The notes beneath the pieces are model-generated. The model saw only the letters and a program-made list of their open reading frames with translations. It ran no database searches and had not been told where the DNA came from. Positions 44,601 through 55,457 of a stretch of DNA of 64,000 nt are shown here, in pieces. Each line of letters begins with the position of its first letter. Position 1 is the stretch's first letter. The translations under genes were made by a program, and so were the position numbers. The stretch is from Ectocarpus siliculosus (Eukaryota; Sar; Phaeophyceae; Ectocarpales; Ectocarpaceae), in contig FN649741.1 in assembly GCA_000310025.1 (NCBI GenBank), forward strand, positions 2,273,144 through 2,337,143. Direction: 5' to 3'.

Positions 44601-47600
44601 AAGGGCGATTACAACAGCTTAATGTTATGCAAATATGCACACGTGCAACCGGTAGCTCTTTCTTCGTTCGGGAGCAGTGGAAGAAAAAACAAATGCCGTT
44701 GACAGCAGAGCAATCAATGCTCGCAACAACAAAAAATGTACCATCTACAAGCAATAAAAAACAAAATCTGACCTCATCCGAAAGAATCAAAAATACATTA
44801 AAACGAGACCTGATCCGAAAGAACAAAAAAAACGTCTGACTGTATGATTACTATCGGAAAGAACCAAAGAAAAAAAGAAAAACACTGACCTTATCCACGG
44901 CCCGCAGGTCGGCATCTTGATCAAGAACGGCGACAAACAGGCGCAGATCTACGATATTGTACAACAACACGAGCGTCGTCATCGTCACGGCAGAGGCAGG
45001 CAACACACAACGGGAAATGGAAGGGAAGAAGCTGCACCGTTACAGTAGGTTGCGTTGGTAACGTTGGAGGCGGCTGTGAACCCTTTCGAGTAGGGGGAAT
45101 GTTGCAATGAAAATCTCTACAGGGTAGTGTGAAAACAGGAGGGGGTCCTGGTGTAGAGTCTACGGAGAGAAGAGGCCAATTTTGAAGGCCACCCACGCAA
45201 CACGTAGCTGCAAAGATCTACAGTACCTTCATACGTTGCGTAGAGTGTTCTTCTACGCATACGTTCAATTTTTGTAACAAGTCTTCACGATCCTAGTGTA
45301 CCCGGTGCATAGTACTCATTCTGTTCCACTTTTGGGTCCCTTGCTTGTTACGGCACATACAAGAACTTCGATTCTTGTCTGCCCACCCATACCCAACGGC
45401 CATTTTTTTTTTCTCGTTTCGAGCCTGGATTTCTTGTCCGTACCTTATGGAAATGTAAAAGTATCGCGGTCGCTACATGCCTACCCTCATCGAGACCGCC
45501 CCCCGGTGCAAAGGGGATGATCGCACCACGTTGTGTTAATATTGGTCAAGCACCCTTGAGGCAGTTACACAGTGCATACAACTGTCTCTGGAAGTGAAAG
45601 CACCAGAAAATAAATTAAGTCACACAAGCAGCTGTCATCCGTTTGCAAGGAAGTGAGCACAAGATGCCGAACACCCTTAGCAGGATGCAGCGCATTCTTC
45701 ATGCGACTCGCAGAACACCTCACGGCGCTTCGGGCTTGGTGACATGAGAGCCTGGTCCGGTGATAACCCGCCGTGCTCCATCCCGGCTTGTAGGGATGCG
45801 AGGTCTACGGTCCAAGCACTACGGCATGCACGGCCATGATCACACCCCCTGTAGCATCCTGCGTGGACCCCTCCCCCTCGCCGCCGTTCTCTGTCCCGGC
45901 TTTGTAGGGATACAAGGTCACTGATCTAAAACTAAGACGTAAGTACGCCCCCCCCTCCCCCGCAGCATTATGGTCAAACGACTACGGCATGCATAACAGA
46001 GCACACCCACCCACACCCCTGCCGCATTCTGCGTGGACCCCACTCACCGTGCTCTCCTCCGCGAGCAACTTCTCCAGGAACTGCACGGTGGCTTGCGATG
46101 CCTCTTCGTCCCCCGCCTCGGCCTCCTTCACGCACTCCTGGAACGCCGTCGCGAGCTTTTCGGCGGTCTCTTGCTCAAGGGCCTTCACTTCCTCCTCGCT
46201 CATGTTGTCGTCCGGCGGGGGAATCTCCTCCTGACCCGAAAAATGAAAGGTGCGAAACAAAAAAAATGGCAATCAATCAGTGTATAGGCTTAGATAGACT
46301 CAACGTATGCCCAGCATCCAGCCTCCCACTCACTCTCAAGACTTCGACACACCGCCTTCCGACTGCTGTGGCAAAGTTTCATCACCAACGGGTATATAGT
46401 CTTTCTGTCATTGTTAATGACACAGGTATACTAACAAAAAAAAAATAATGAGGGGAAACCCAGCCACCCGAATAACTGGATGGGAAAACCGCGAGATTAA
46501 CTATGCCCGCAGGAACCGCGGTTACTGCCATCAAGTCGCGGCAGAGCCACATCCAACAACTTGGTAGATAGCATACGTCCGAGGGTAGTCGGGATGATAG
46601 CGTGCACAATCACGCTTGCTACGCTGATGCATTTGACGTGTGTGCTCGATTCCTCCCGTATCCCACACAATCAGCGCGAGGACTGTCGCAGTACCCTGCA
46701 AGTACGCTGGAATGGCGACGGAAAATCAGTCTACAGTAATGGTGGTCCTTGCTGAGGGCGCTATCTGTATCGTAGCACTGAAAACCTGTTGACTGTTGAC
46801 CCAGCTGGCCCTGCTAAGCCTCACCGCGATCTCGTCGGCCTTGGTCTTGAAGCAAGCCGCCGCATCTTCGAGAATGGCCACGTCGGCGTGCACCAAGGCC
46901 TGGAAGTCCGCGTAGTCAAGGAAGGCGCACTTCACGTAGTTCGCGGTTGCCTGCGCACGTCACGACAGGGACGTGAACCACGGTACGGAATACATAGCGT
47001 TGCGGTATGCATAGCGAGGCAGGCACTGCTGGTGACCGAAAACTGAAAAGCTCTTGGTATGTAATTGATCACATGGTTGGCCGCGGCATACCACGGTATG
47101 CATAGCGAGGCAGGCATTGTTGGTCACCGAAAAATGAAAAACTCTTGATACGAATATTTGATTCCATAGTTGGCGGTGGCATACCACGATACGCATAGCG
47201 AGGCAGGCATTGTTGGTGACCGATAAATGAGAAACTCTTGATACGAATATTTGATCACATCGTTGGTGACCGTAAAATGAAAAATTCTTGATATGAACCG
47301 GATCACATAAATAGTTGGCGGTGGCCTATGTACGAAAAATCACAAGAACATGAGCCACGGTACGGTATGCATCGCGAGGCAGGCATTGTTGGTGACCGAT
47401 AAATGAAAAATCCTTGACGTTGCTTGGTTGACGACACCAGCTGTCAGATTTTCAAGAGGTCGAAAACACGTCCATGTCAAGGTAATCGTGTTGTTCTTGC
47501 GTCAGGTTTGGTGCTCCCAACGACATGAACGGCACCAACCTACACCGCGACACACTGTCTCTAGGAACAACCATGATTGCATCTTGCGTGTGATACTGCT

Positions 47601-50600
47601 GTATGCTGCTCCCAATGATATCAATGGCATCGCAAAGACACAAGGATACCAGCTACCGCAACAGACGCTTGTTACATTTTGGGGATACTAGGGTAGCACG
47701 GGACGCGCGTGAAAACTCGGTCGGACGGCATGCACTTCAGTCGGGATCCTTCTACGTACTTATGGGGCAGTTGAAATATCTTGGCACAGGTTGTTGGAAC
47801 GCAACCACAAGTAAAATGAAGGGCGTAGTGTGTTGCCTGCGATCACGTGTCCTTCAGCACACGGGGCGGAGCATGTCCAGGTACCGCCGATCAAGACGGT
47901 GGTCTGGAGAGAGGAGGAACGGCAACCCTTGCTGGTGGAACTGGCGCGCAGACGACAGGCTCGGACACCTTTCCGGAATTCATTGTCACACCGCTTGCCG
48001 CAAGCGTGTTCCTCTTCAATTCAATTCAAGTGCAACCGGCCAAAGGGAAACCCCGATTGAAGCAACACCAAAATTCCATCATTAACCCTAACCTTAAACC
48101 TATCCCGGACTACAATAATATCTGTGGAGGACACGATAATTTGTTGTGCACATGTAAAACTGAAAAAAAGTCATACGGCGGATACGATATGAAAAATGGA
48201 GAAAAAAGGGGTGGGGGGGTGGGGGGGGGGGCACGCATACGCACTTTCAACGCCGCCTGGGTCTGTGTCTGCGTGCACTCCTCTGCGTGGACCTCGTGCC
48301 CCGCCTCTCCTTCATGGTGCTCGTGCTCTCCAAATGGTCCATGGTGGCCGTCATGCCCTTCGAAGCCCTCGGGGTGGTGGTGCTCGTGATCTCCGTGTTC
48401 TCCGTGTTCTCCGAGTCCAAAGGGACCATGGTGTTCGTCGTGGTGCCCCTCGTGTTCATCGCCCCTGATCATCATCATCATCATCATCATTATTATCATC
48501 AGCAGCAGCAGAGGCAGAGAGGGTCGATCGTTCATGGGGGTGTACTGTATCACGGACAAAGTAGGCACGTCCAAACAAGCACCGACATCAAGTGTCCACT
48601 GCGCGCGGAATAACGTGTCGGTTTCAAAACTTGAGTGTGCTGTCACGTTCCGCCCTTTGGCACATACGTTTGAACAACCCGCCAACGCTGAATTGCTCCG
48701 CGACTCTGGCGTGTGCCACACATACAGTCGGCGCCCGCGTTCAAGAGACATCAATTTGGGGTCGAGGCTCAATTTCTTACTTCACTTCGAAATCACCATC
48801 GTTGAGAATACCAGTTTAAGAGAGGGTTGGGACAAGCCAGTATTTCTCTCTTAAATCCGGTTTTCTCTTAAAACCATGGTCGTGACAAGGCAGTTTGATT
48901 AAATCGGTACTATCTCTTCAACAGTCTCTTAAACCGTAGCCGCTGTAGGCCATTTCATAGAGTTTAGGGTAGGATTACGGCTGAGGTGTGTTTCTTGAGC
49001 ACTACCGTAGGGTCGCGAGTCGGCGCACAGGGGTGCGAACGATTTTCAAAGCGTAATTTTCTCCACAAGCAGGAGGTTACCACTGTCGAAAAGGGCGGTT
49101 TTGGAAATATCTCATCGAGAGCTTTCCTGACAAGTATCAGTTGGCGCTCGCACCCTCCTGGTTGTGGAGAAAATACGCTTTGAAAATCAATCGCACTCCT
49201 GTGCGCTGACTCGCAACCTTGCGGCAGTCTTCGATTTTTCTTGATTATCGCCGAAATCTGAGCCTTAATAGTACAAGTACTTTCTTAAAGGCGGTAACTG
49301 CACTGCTGTACTCGGAAGCTCTTGATGATATCCGAAGCCGCTCTGTATGACACAGGCATATCTTCCCCGGCGGAGCAACCGAGCTTTGAAACACGGCCTA
49401 CCGGGAGTCTGGCATGGTACCGTTGACTGTGGGTATATCTCGAATGGGTAGTCTTTCTGTGTGTGTATTCATTTTTCCATAATGGTACCGTTGAGTATCG
49501 TAGAGCAGCGTGCGGTGTAAGTCTAGACCATGCACGCAAGCGAATGCGCATTTTGCACAGATGAGAGCAAAAGGAGAGATCAGCGATGAATTCACAGCGC
49601 CATGTGCACATGGTGACGGCCAACCGGTGAAAACTCTTTTGCTAAGGGGACAACCTGATGCGTACGGGAGCGCGATGTCGTGTGCTGTACGTACGCAGCC
49701 TCGCTTGAATTGAGAGTAGTTTCAGAGCTGTCAACTTCATCTAATCAAACCGAATCTGATATGTCCTACCGCTGATACAGGACGCGAAGAGAAGCATTGA
49801 CAGCGGTCCTGTCAGTATCGGGATACCGAATACTCCAGTAGTGCCCACGGCTTGCTCGAACGCAATGGTTGACGGTCGGAATACCATTTCTCGGAACTTG
49901 CCTTGTTCCTAGCTTTTCACCCTACAGCAACCTAGCGCTGACAACCGTGCACGGCAACCTAGCCCTTGCGCCCTCTTGCGCCGCGGCGCAGGCGTACACG
50001 TAGAGCAGCAACCTAGCGTTTCACCTGTACCGCCGTAGGCTCACGTGTAGAGCAATCTAGCGCCAACCGTGCACACCAACCTAGCTCTTACCCCTCTTGC
50101 GCCGCAGCATTTGACGCGGATTCGGCATACTACGTACAGCTGTGACCTAGGGCTTACCAGTGTGGTATGCATACAGCTTTGGGTCGGGGTTACGGATAGG
50201 GGCATTTCCATCCTAGATTTGGACCGACGCGAACAAAAATGCACAGCAGCAGCCCGGGTTCGAACCAGGTAGCATTAGCTTCGATCCATCGGGGAATATT
50301 CCGCCTTTCCCATCCCCACCTCCGCCCGGCTGTGCCTCGGGCTATGCATATACTGCAACTGCGTGGACTTGTATCCAGGAAGTTTCCACAGGAAATTTCC
50401 CGTCAACCATGGCGTTCAACCAAGTCCTTTATCACCTCCCCTTTCGACCAACAGCCAAGTCGCGGAATCACTACTGAACGCTGGAACCACTCCCTTCTCC
50501 TGACATCAGAGACACCCACCGACATACGGCCTATATAGGGAGCAGCCGATAGTAGACAGAAAGGCTTCACGATATCTGCGGCACCCCGGTCTGGCAAGCC

Positions 50601-52158
50601 GTCACGCGTGACATGGAAAATAGAGTTTGGTGTCATCTGGTGTTTTCATGAAACCGGGGAAGAAAAATTGCTAGCGGCGCCGCGGTTGAGAAGGGGTGAC
50701 GACAAGAGTTAGTAAGTACAATCTTGATGGCCCCCCCGCAGCTGCGTGTGAAAAGAGAGATGTAAAAAGAAGTACGTAGAACACGAGCAGGAAGAGACGC
50801 GGGGGGCAGGGATCACAGGCAGGAAGGAAGTGAGAGACTACATTACTGTAGCGGAAAAAAAAAAGGGCATCGATTACAGCGAGCCCTCTTTTTCCCCCAC
50901 CCTCCCTCCCGAAGACACCACACGTAGCGTGTGATCATCACACGCTACATCACACGCTACATCACACGCTACATGGGAACGGTGTATCCTTCCATCTGTT
51001 TTTTTTTTTGAAATGTCACAACGAATCCATCTCTATCTGTAGAAACGAGTCTACGATAGGTAACAATGAATTCATAGCGTCACCGGAAGCTACCTGTATT
51101 TCGACGTCTACAATTTCCGAGCAGCATTTTTGTCCGCCATCACTCGGGAACTTTCTGGGACGTTTTTCGTGATTCGCTCTCCGGCTCCTTAGTGTGTTGC
51201 CTTCGGTTGGAGAATATTTACACCACAACGGAATTGGAAAAAATCCGTCCACTACCGCCGCACAAGGCTTCAGCGCAGCATAGCAGACGTCTCCTTAGGT
51301 GTAGTCACACCGGAGTCCACCTGTGGGGAGCTACTGCTGCTGTGAGGAGTTCTGGTTCAAGTTGGCGACTCCTAGGTGACCGCAGTTTACACAAGTAAAG
51401 AACTACAAGCAGTAGTCGACAGCAGTACTGCTGTACTACGGCGAACCCCGCCACCACTATGGCCAGCCAGGGAAAAATCAGTAAACACAACTCTAATCAA
51501 CCCCCATGATTCTTGTGCAGACGACGCGTGTCAATAGCGCTCTTTCATCCGGACACTGTATTATAGTGTCATCACGGTCACCGAGGAAGGCGGCGCTGCA
51601 ATTGGGAGTCGTTGTTCCTCTGCCATCAAAAAGACAGGGAGGAGAGTTGGTACCAGCATTTCGCAACATACGACGTGATGCGGCCGAAATGATATAGGCG
51701 GAAAATACTGGCCATGACGCGATGCACAGCAGTCAAGCACCGACGAAATGCCTTGTCTTGTGTGTATCCCACGCCAAGCGGGCAGCAGCGTAGTGTGGGG
51801 GGTGAACACCCTCCGGCCTCCGGCCCGCGCGCCCTTATCACGCAAAATAACGAACAGCGTCATCAGCTGCTGCAGCAGTACCGGCAGCGCAACATCGCTC
51901 TTATATTGTACCTGGTAGTTGTATGCAATTCTCCATAAAAAGGCCGCACACTTTCCCGGTGGGTGTAGAAAACGCTGCCGCCATCCCCTCACACACAGAA
52001 AACAACAGGGGTAAATCTCGACATGTACTCGCAACGCTCGTGTATCGTCCACCTTTTTTACCGCCATCCACTCACCTCTCTCCCCCCGCGATAGTCACCA
52101 GCACGGCTACCGCCAGGAGACGTACCAGCAGCGCTGGGCGCGAACTTCCGACTCTCAT
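41619..52158 (-). CDS. Unrecognised secretory-pathway membrane protein with histidine-rich N-terminus, 9 exons, broken by a gap
   Basis: Exons (minus): 52158-52076, 48464-48245, 46950-46825, 46230-46048, 44948-44890, 44110 into the gap, 43804-43593, 42974-42921, 41858-41619. Phases fit at every junction outside the gap. Exon 1 is a signal peptide (MRVGSSRPALLVRLLAVAVL, VTIAGG). Exon 2 has about 19 His in 60 residues, mixed with Glu, Gly and Asp (GDHEHHHPEGFEGHDGHHG). Exons 3-4 are helical (CAFLDYADFQALVHADVAIL; EEEVKALEQETAEKLATAF). Exon 7 is acidic (LEEQQQEEEEG). Exon 9 carries one transmembrane segment (SLGLSVMGVVAVGGVVGVGG) and a short tail ending NNIGTELGPFGRQYA. Ten cysteines lie on the predicted lumenal side. 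This suggests a type I membrane protein, possibly metal-binding through the histidines (inference). I do not recognise the family. The weakest part of the model is exons 5-6, whose frame rests on phase matching and cysteine content. Confidence 0.68.
42000..42145 (-). mobile_element. MITE-like element, family B copy 2
   Basis: The reverse complement contains AGGGCAGTGCCACTATTC, TTGTGACAAGAGATTTT and GATGCCACTA in the same order as 18195-18400. It lies in the last intron of the histidine-rich gene. Confidence 0.75.
43945..44044. other. Assembly gap (100 N) inside the histidine-rich gene
   Basis: 100 N next to a run of about 20 G. The left flank repeats TGTTGGCGTGGGCACGAG, which also lies at the exon 7 acceptor, so a short duplication abuts the gap. 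The end of exon 6 and its donor are hidden here. Confidence 0.99.
44127..44275. repeat. About 77-bp tandem duplication upstream of exon 6 acceptor
   Basis: GCACAACATCAACATCACGC, ATTTACATCAT and GGTGAATAATCCCATGTTG occur twice in direct order. On the gene strand the array abuts the exon 6 acceptor (exon starts 44110). Confidence 0.85.
45780..46015 (+). repeat. Cluster of poly(C)-associated short repeats
   Basis: Three related blocks, TAGGGATGCGAGGTCTACGG ... CTACGGCATGC, TAGGGATACAAGGTCAC ... GTACGCCCCCCC and ATGGTCAAACGACTACGGCA, follow one another. A near copy of the first (GGGATGCGAGGTCTATGG) lies at 14216-14255 in SecA intron 11. They resemble the LINE-tail copies and are antisense to the host gene, in its intron 4. 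Confidence 0.6.
46975..47415. repeat. About 90-bp tandem repeat, four to five copies
   Basis: GCGAGGCAGGCATTGTTGGT recurs near 47014, 47105, 47199 and 47374, and AAAAATGAAAAACTCTTGAT-type blocks occur in between. The array lies in intron 2 of the histidine-rich gene, immediately upstream of exon 3. Confidence 0.8.
49004..49225. mobile_element. Short inverted-repeat (MITE-like) element, family A copy 2
   Basis: This is nearly identical to 15551-15775 over about 215 bp, including CTCCACAAGCAGGAGGTTAC, GGGCGGTTTTGGAAATATC and the inverted ends around GCGCTGACTCGCAACC. It lies in intron 1 of the histidine-rich gene. Confidence 0.88.
50924..50974. repeat. Perfect hairpin plus 13-bp direct repeats
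   Basis: GTAGCGTGTGAT, a one-base loop and ATCACACGCTAC form a 12-bp perfect inverted repeat. The right arm is then repeated twice more in tandem. It lies in a large intron, and no function is evident. Confidence 0.85.
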
Positions 52159-55100
52159 TTTCTCCGATGCCTGCTCCCACCGCCGTATTTCGTTCAAGTC
52201 CGCTCCCCCCCCGACCTGATGTAATCTCTAAGTCAGGGCACACTCCAATTGTTCGAGACACACAGCAGTCCGCCACACCGCAACAGTGATGAGTGTGACG
52301 CCCGGCGATCGAACTGCAGACTGGAGCAGGCACCGCAGCGAGAGCACACACGCACGCTGAATCCCGATACACGGAGCCCCCTACTGATACCACGGAGCCC
52401 CCCCTTTTTTTTTTTTTTTTTTAATTTTCTAACACTGCTGCTCACCTGTCACATCGATTTCTCCACTCCCGTGCCGCTGTACTACTGGTGCGTGCCCTAC
52501 GGCATACGCCCGCCGCGTCACGCCATTCCGAACCAAGGTGGGCTTCGTGTGGACCGCTTTGATGAACTGGGTTTGTTCTTGAAGCGCTTCTTCTTCTGAT
52601 TTCGAGAAAAATAGCAGCCAGAGCTGATGGTGTGATACGCAGCAAGTGACATGCCTCGCCTCCAAACACAAGATTTTTTTGTTTTGTGCTTGGAAAGGTT
52701 TGATACAATGCGTGAGGTCGAGAGAGCGAGTCAGGTACCCTAACCGATGCTCGTCCCTCTCGGGAGCGGTATGGCCCGAGGTACCACGGCTCCGCCACTA
52801 GCTCGTTCGCAAGAGAGGGGTACTCGAGCGACTATTATCAAACCCGTTGGTTGTGTTGGCATCATCACATTCTCATTTCTCTCCTGTTCTCGTATGCCGA
52901 GCCTTTGCGCCGCTCCGCGTGTCTGCTGTCTGTCTGTCTTCTTCAGCCTTTAGCCCCATCTCAGGCGGAGAACTCCCATGAGTCACACGGCAACCCCTGC
53001 TGTTGTGCCTCCCGAAGCAGCATCGGCGACTTCGACATCGGCAGCAGGTACACAGCAGTAGATGGCTAGCACCTATGTAAGTCACGATGGTTGGTTGTTT
53101 TCTGCTTCCAAAGGGGAGCTCCACTTGTCACACAACACGTGTGTGTATCTTGCAGAGACGTCTCAATGCGCGCGCGGGGTTGCTTGCTGGTAATAGCTCA
53201 AGGTACTACCAGAGGGCGACACGCATTTTCGATAGGCTGCAGCGGCTGCTGTAGTGCTGTCCTTGGACCATGCCGCCAGATGTACATGTGCTCGACCACC
53301 ATATGTCGTCACATGCGTACATAACAAATCCTGATGGGAGAGAGGTATCCACCATCTACACCAACAGGCGCCAAATAAATAGAAACACTGCTGCTGCTGC
53401 TGTGTTTTTTTGTGTGTGCGGCGAGGTTGCATCACATGAGCCTACAGGACAACCCCACCCCGAGGGTCCTTGTGTGTCATCGGTCTCCTGTGTTTGCTGT
53501 GTGCCACACCTCCGCTGTTGGAATATATGGTAGGCCTCGAGTTTCCTTGAGTCATGTAACGGGGTCGGCGGGTGCACGATGCATACGGCAGAGTTCTGTG
53601 TGCTTGGATTGAAAAATGAGCAAGCAACTAACCTGCCGCCGACGGCGACGGTGGGATGCGAGCGATCTGCACATTCACACACGCACACAGCAGTCACTAT
53701 CTTGTGCTTCTAAGGTCGAGATGGACCAGTGAATTCGTTCAGAGGGTGTCATTGATTTACCGCGCAAGCAGGAGAACTCGCGGATGAACTCCTCTCGTTG
53801 TGTAAATACGGCAGAGTTCTGTGCTTGCAGGGCAGGAACACCGGGTTCTGGTGCGATGTGAGCGATCTGGACGTTCACAGATACAACACACACACACATC
53901 CGTCACCAGTTTGTGCTTCTAAGATCGGCATGAGCCAATACTCTCGTCCAGGAGGTGGTACGGATTCATCGCACAAACAGGAGCTCGCAACGGTTCAACC
54001 TCCGGTGTATGTAATACGGCAGAGTTCTGTGCTTGAACAGTAGCACACCGCGCGCCGGTGCATGCGAGAGACCTGGGACGCTCACAGATAACAAACACAT
54101 TTTGCAGCCAGCAGGGCTTCTAAGGTCGACAAGAACCAATAGGCATGCTCAGAAGGTGGTGTAGATTTATCGCACAAACAGGAGCTCGCAGCGGTTCAAC
54201 CTCCGGTGTAATACTGCAGAGTTCTGTGCTTGAACAGTAGCACACCGCGTGTGCCGGTTCATGCGAGAGATCTGGGACTCTCACACACAACAAACACACA
54301 TTGCAGTCAGCAGAGCTTCTACTTCGGTGGAGACGAACCAATGGATTTATCGCGCAATGGGACCCGGGTGTGTTTTGAATTATATATTATAGTGCGTCGA
54401 CCGGTCAGGCTCAACGTTTCACAGGGCCTACTGCTGCTGTATTTTGTGATGTTTAGTGTGGCGCCGGCGGCTGAGCCGAATTCCTTCTGGCGTTGATCTT
54501 ACTTTCCCCGAAAGGTCGGAGCTTCGATTTCCTGTCGATGTGTTTCTGTGAGCGGGCGCCAGCTTGGCCGTAAGATTGTAAAATGAGCGCCGATATGCGT
54601 ACCACAGCCCGCCGATATACCCTCGCGGCAGTGCGTTGGTGAACAGCAGTGCTTACCGGTGGTCCTTGGCGTAAGGTTAACGTTAGCGTTTTACCGTATT
54701 ATCCTCTGGTATAACCCCCCTCCATGTCGTAGCCCGTTTGTTTTAATCGCCGTGGTACCTCAAAAACTTTGAGTTTGCCCCGGGGGTATCTTTTCTTCTT
54801 GTTCATTTTTTTCTCGCTCTATCTTTGGTTTAGCCCCCCGGGTGTTCGTTTCTCGGCAATTTTTTGGGGCGCCCCACGGGGCGTTCGCACACAATCCCAC
54901 GGACGGTATTTCATTGTGGCAGCATTTCTCGTGTGTGTGCTAGTTGGCGTACTTGTTGTAGTTGTTTTGGGTGTTGGTGTCAGAATGTTGGTGTTACGAG
55001 CGGGGTACTCACATTCTTTGAAGTATAGTCCCGTCGTCGTCTTCAAATCGGGCATCATATCGGTACTGCTGTCCACAAACATCGTACACAACAAGCAAAT

Positions 55101-55457
55101 ACTTCGGTAACCCAAGACAACTCTCGCCCTCGCGCAGTGTACAGCATAAGGCGGCGCTGACGCGCTGATCCACACGATGTCGGGACTCAACAGCATCATG
55201 AGAAAACATACAACAACATATTTGAAGACTACAGCAGTTGATAGCCCGGATAGCAGTAGTACCCACGAATCATGTCTGCGTCACCCCCCTGCCTCGGCGT
55301 GGCAAGGCAAAGACATAGACAGCAGCAGCAGCAGCAGCAGCAGCAGTTACGTTTGGCGTTGGTACTCCTGTGAACCATAAAACAACGAAACCAGAGCCTA
55401 CATTATTTTCGGTTTTCGGTTTGAGGTATTTTTTGGGCCACCCCTCTTTGCGGCGCG
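52159..55457. promoter_or_regulatory. Divergent intergenic region with a 200-bp tandem array
   Basis: This is the upstream region shared by the histidine-rich gene and the BTB-WD40 gene. It contains the tandem array at 53580-54340 and a (CAG)n run at about 55320-55345. The 113-codon hydrophobic ORF at 54769-55110 has no recognisable family and sits in TG-rich DNA, so I do not call it a gene. Confidence 0.5.
53580..54345. repeat. About 200-bp tandem repeat, four copies
   Basis: GCAGAGTTCTGTG recurs near 53588, 53811, 54017 and 54214. Other shared blocks are GCTTCTAAGGTCGA, ATTTATCGCACAAACAGGAG and CGGTTCAACCTCCGGTGT. The copies are diverged by substitutions and small indels. There is no conserved reading frame. 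Confidence 0.85.

Noticed and set aside
54769-55110. 113-codon hydrophobic ORF, possible small membrane protein
   Set aside because: It is Val/Leu/Phe-rich because the DNA is T- and GT-rich. There is no recognisable family, no splice context and no conserved motif.
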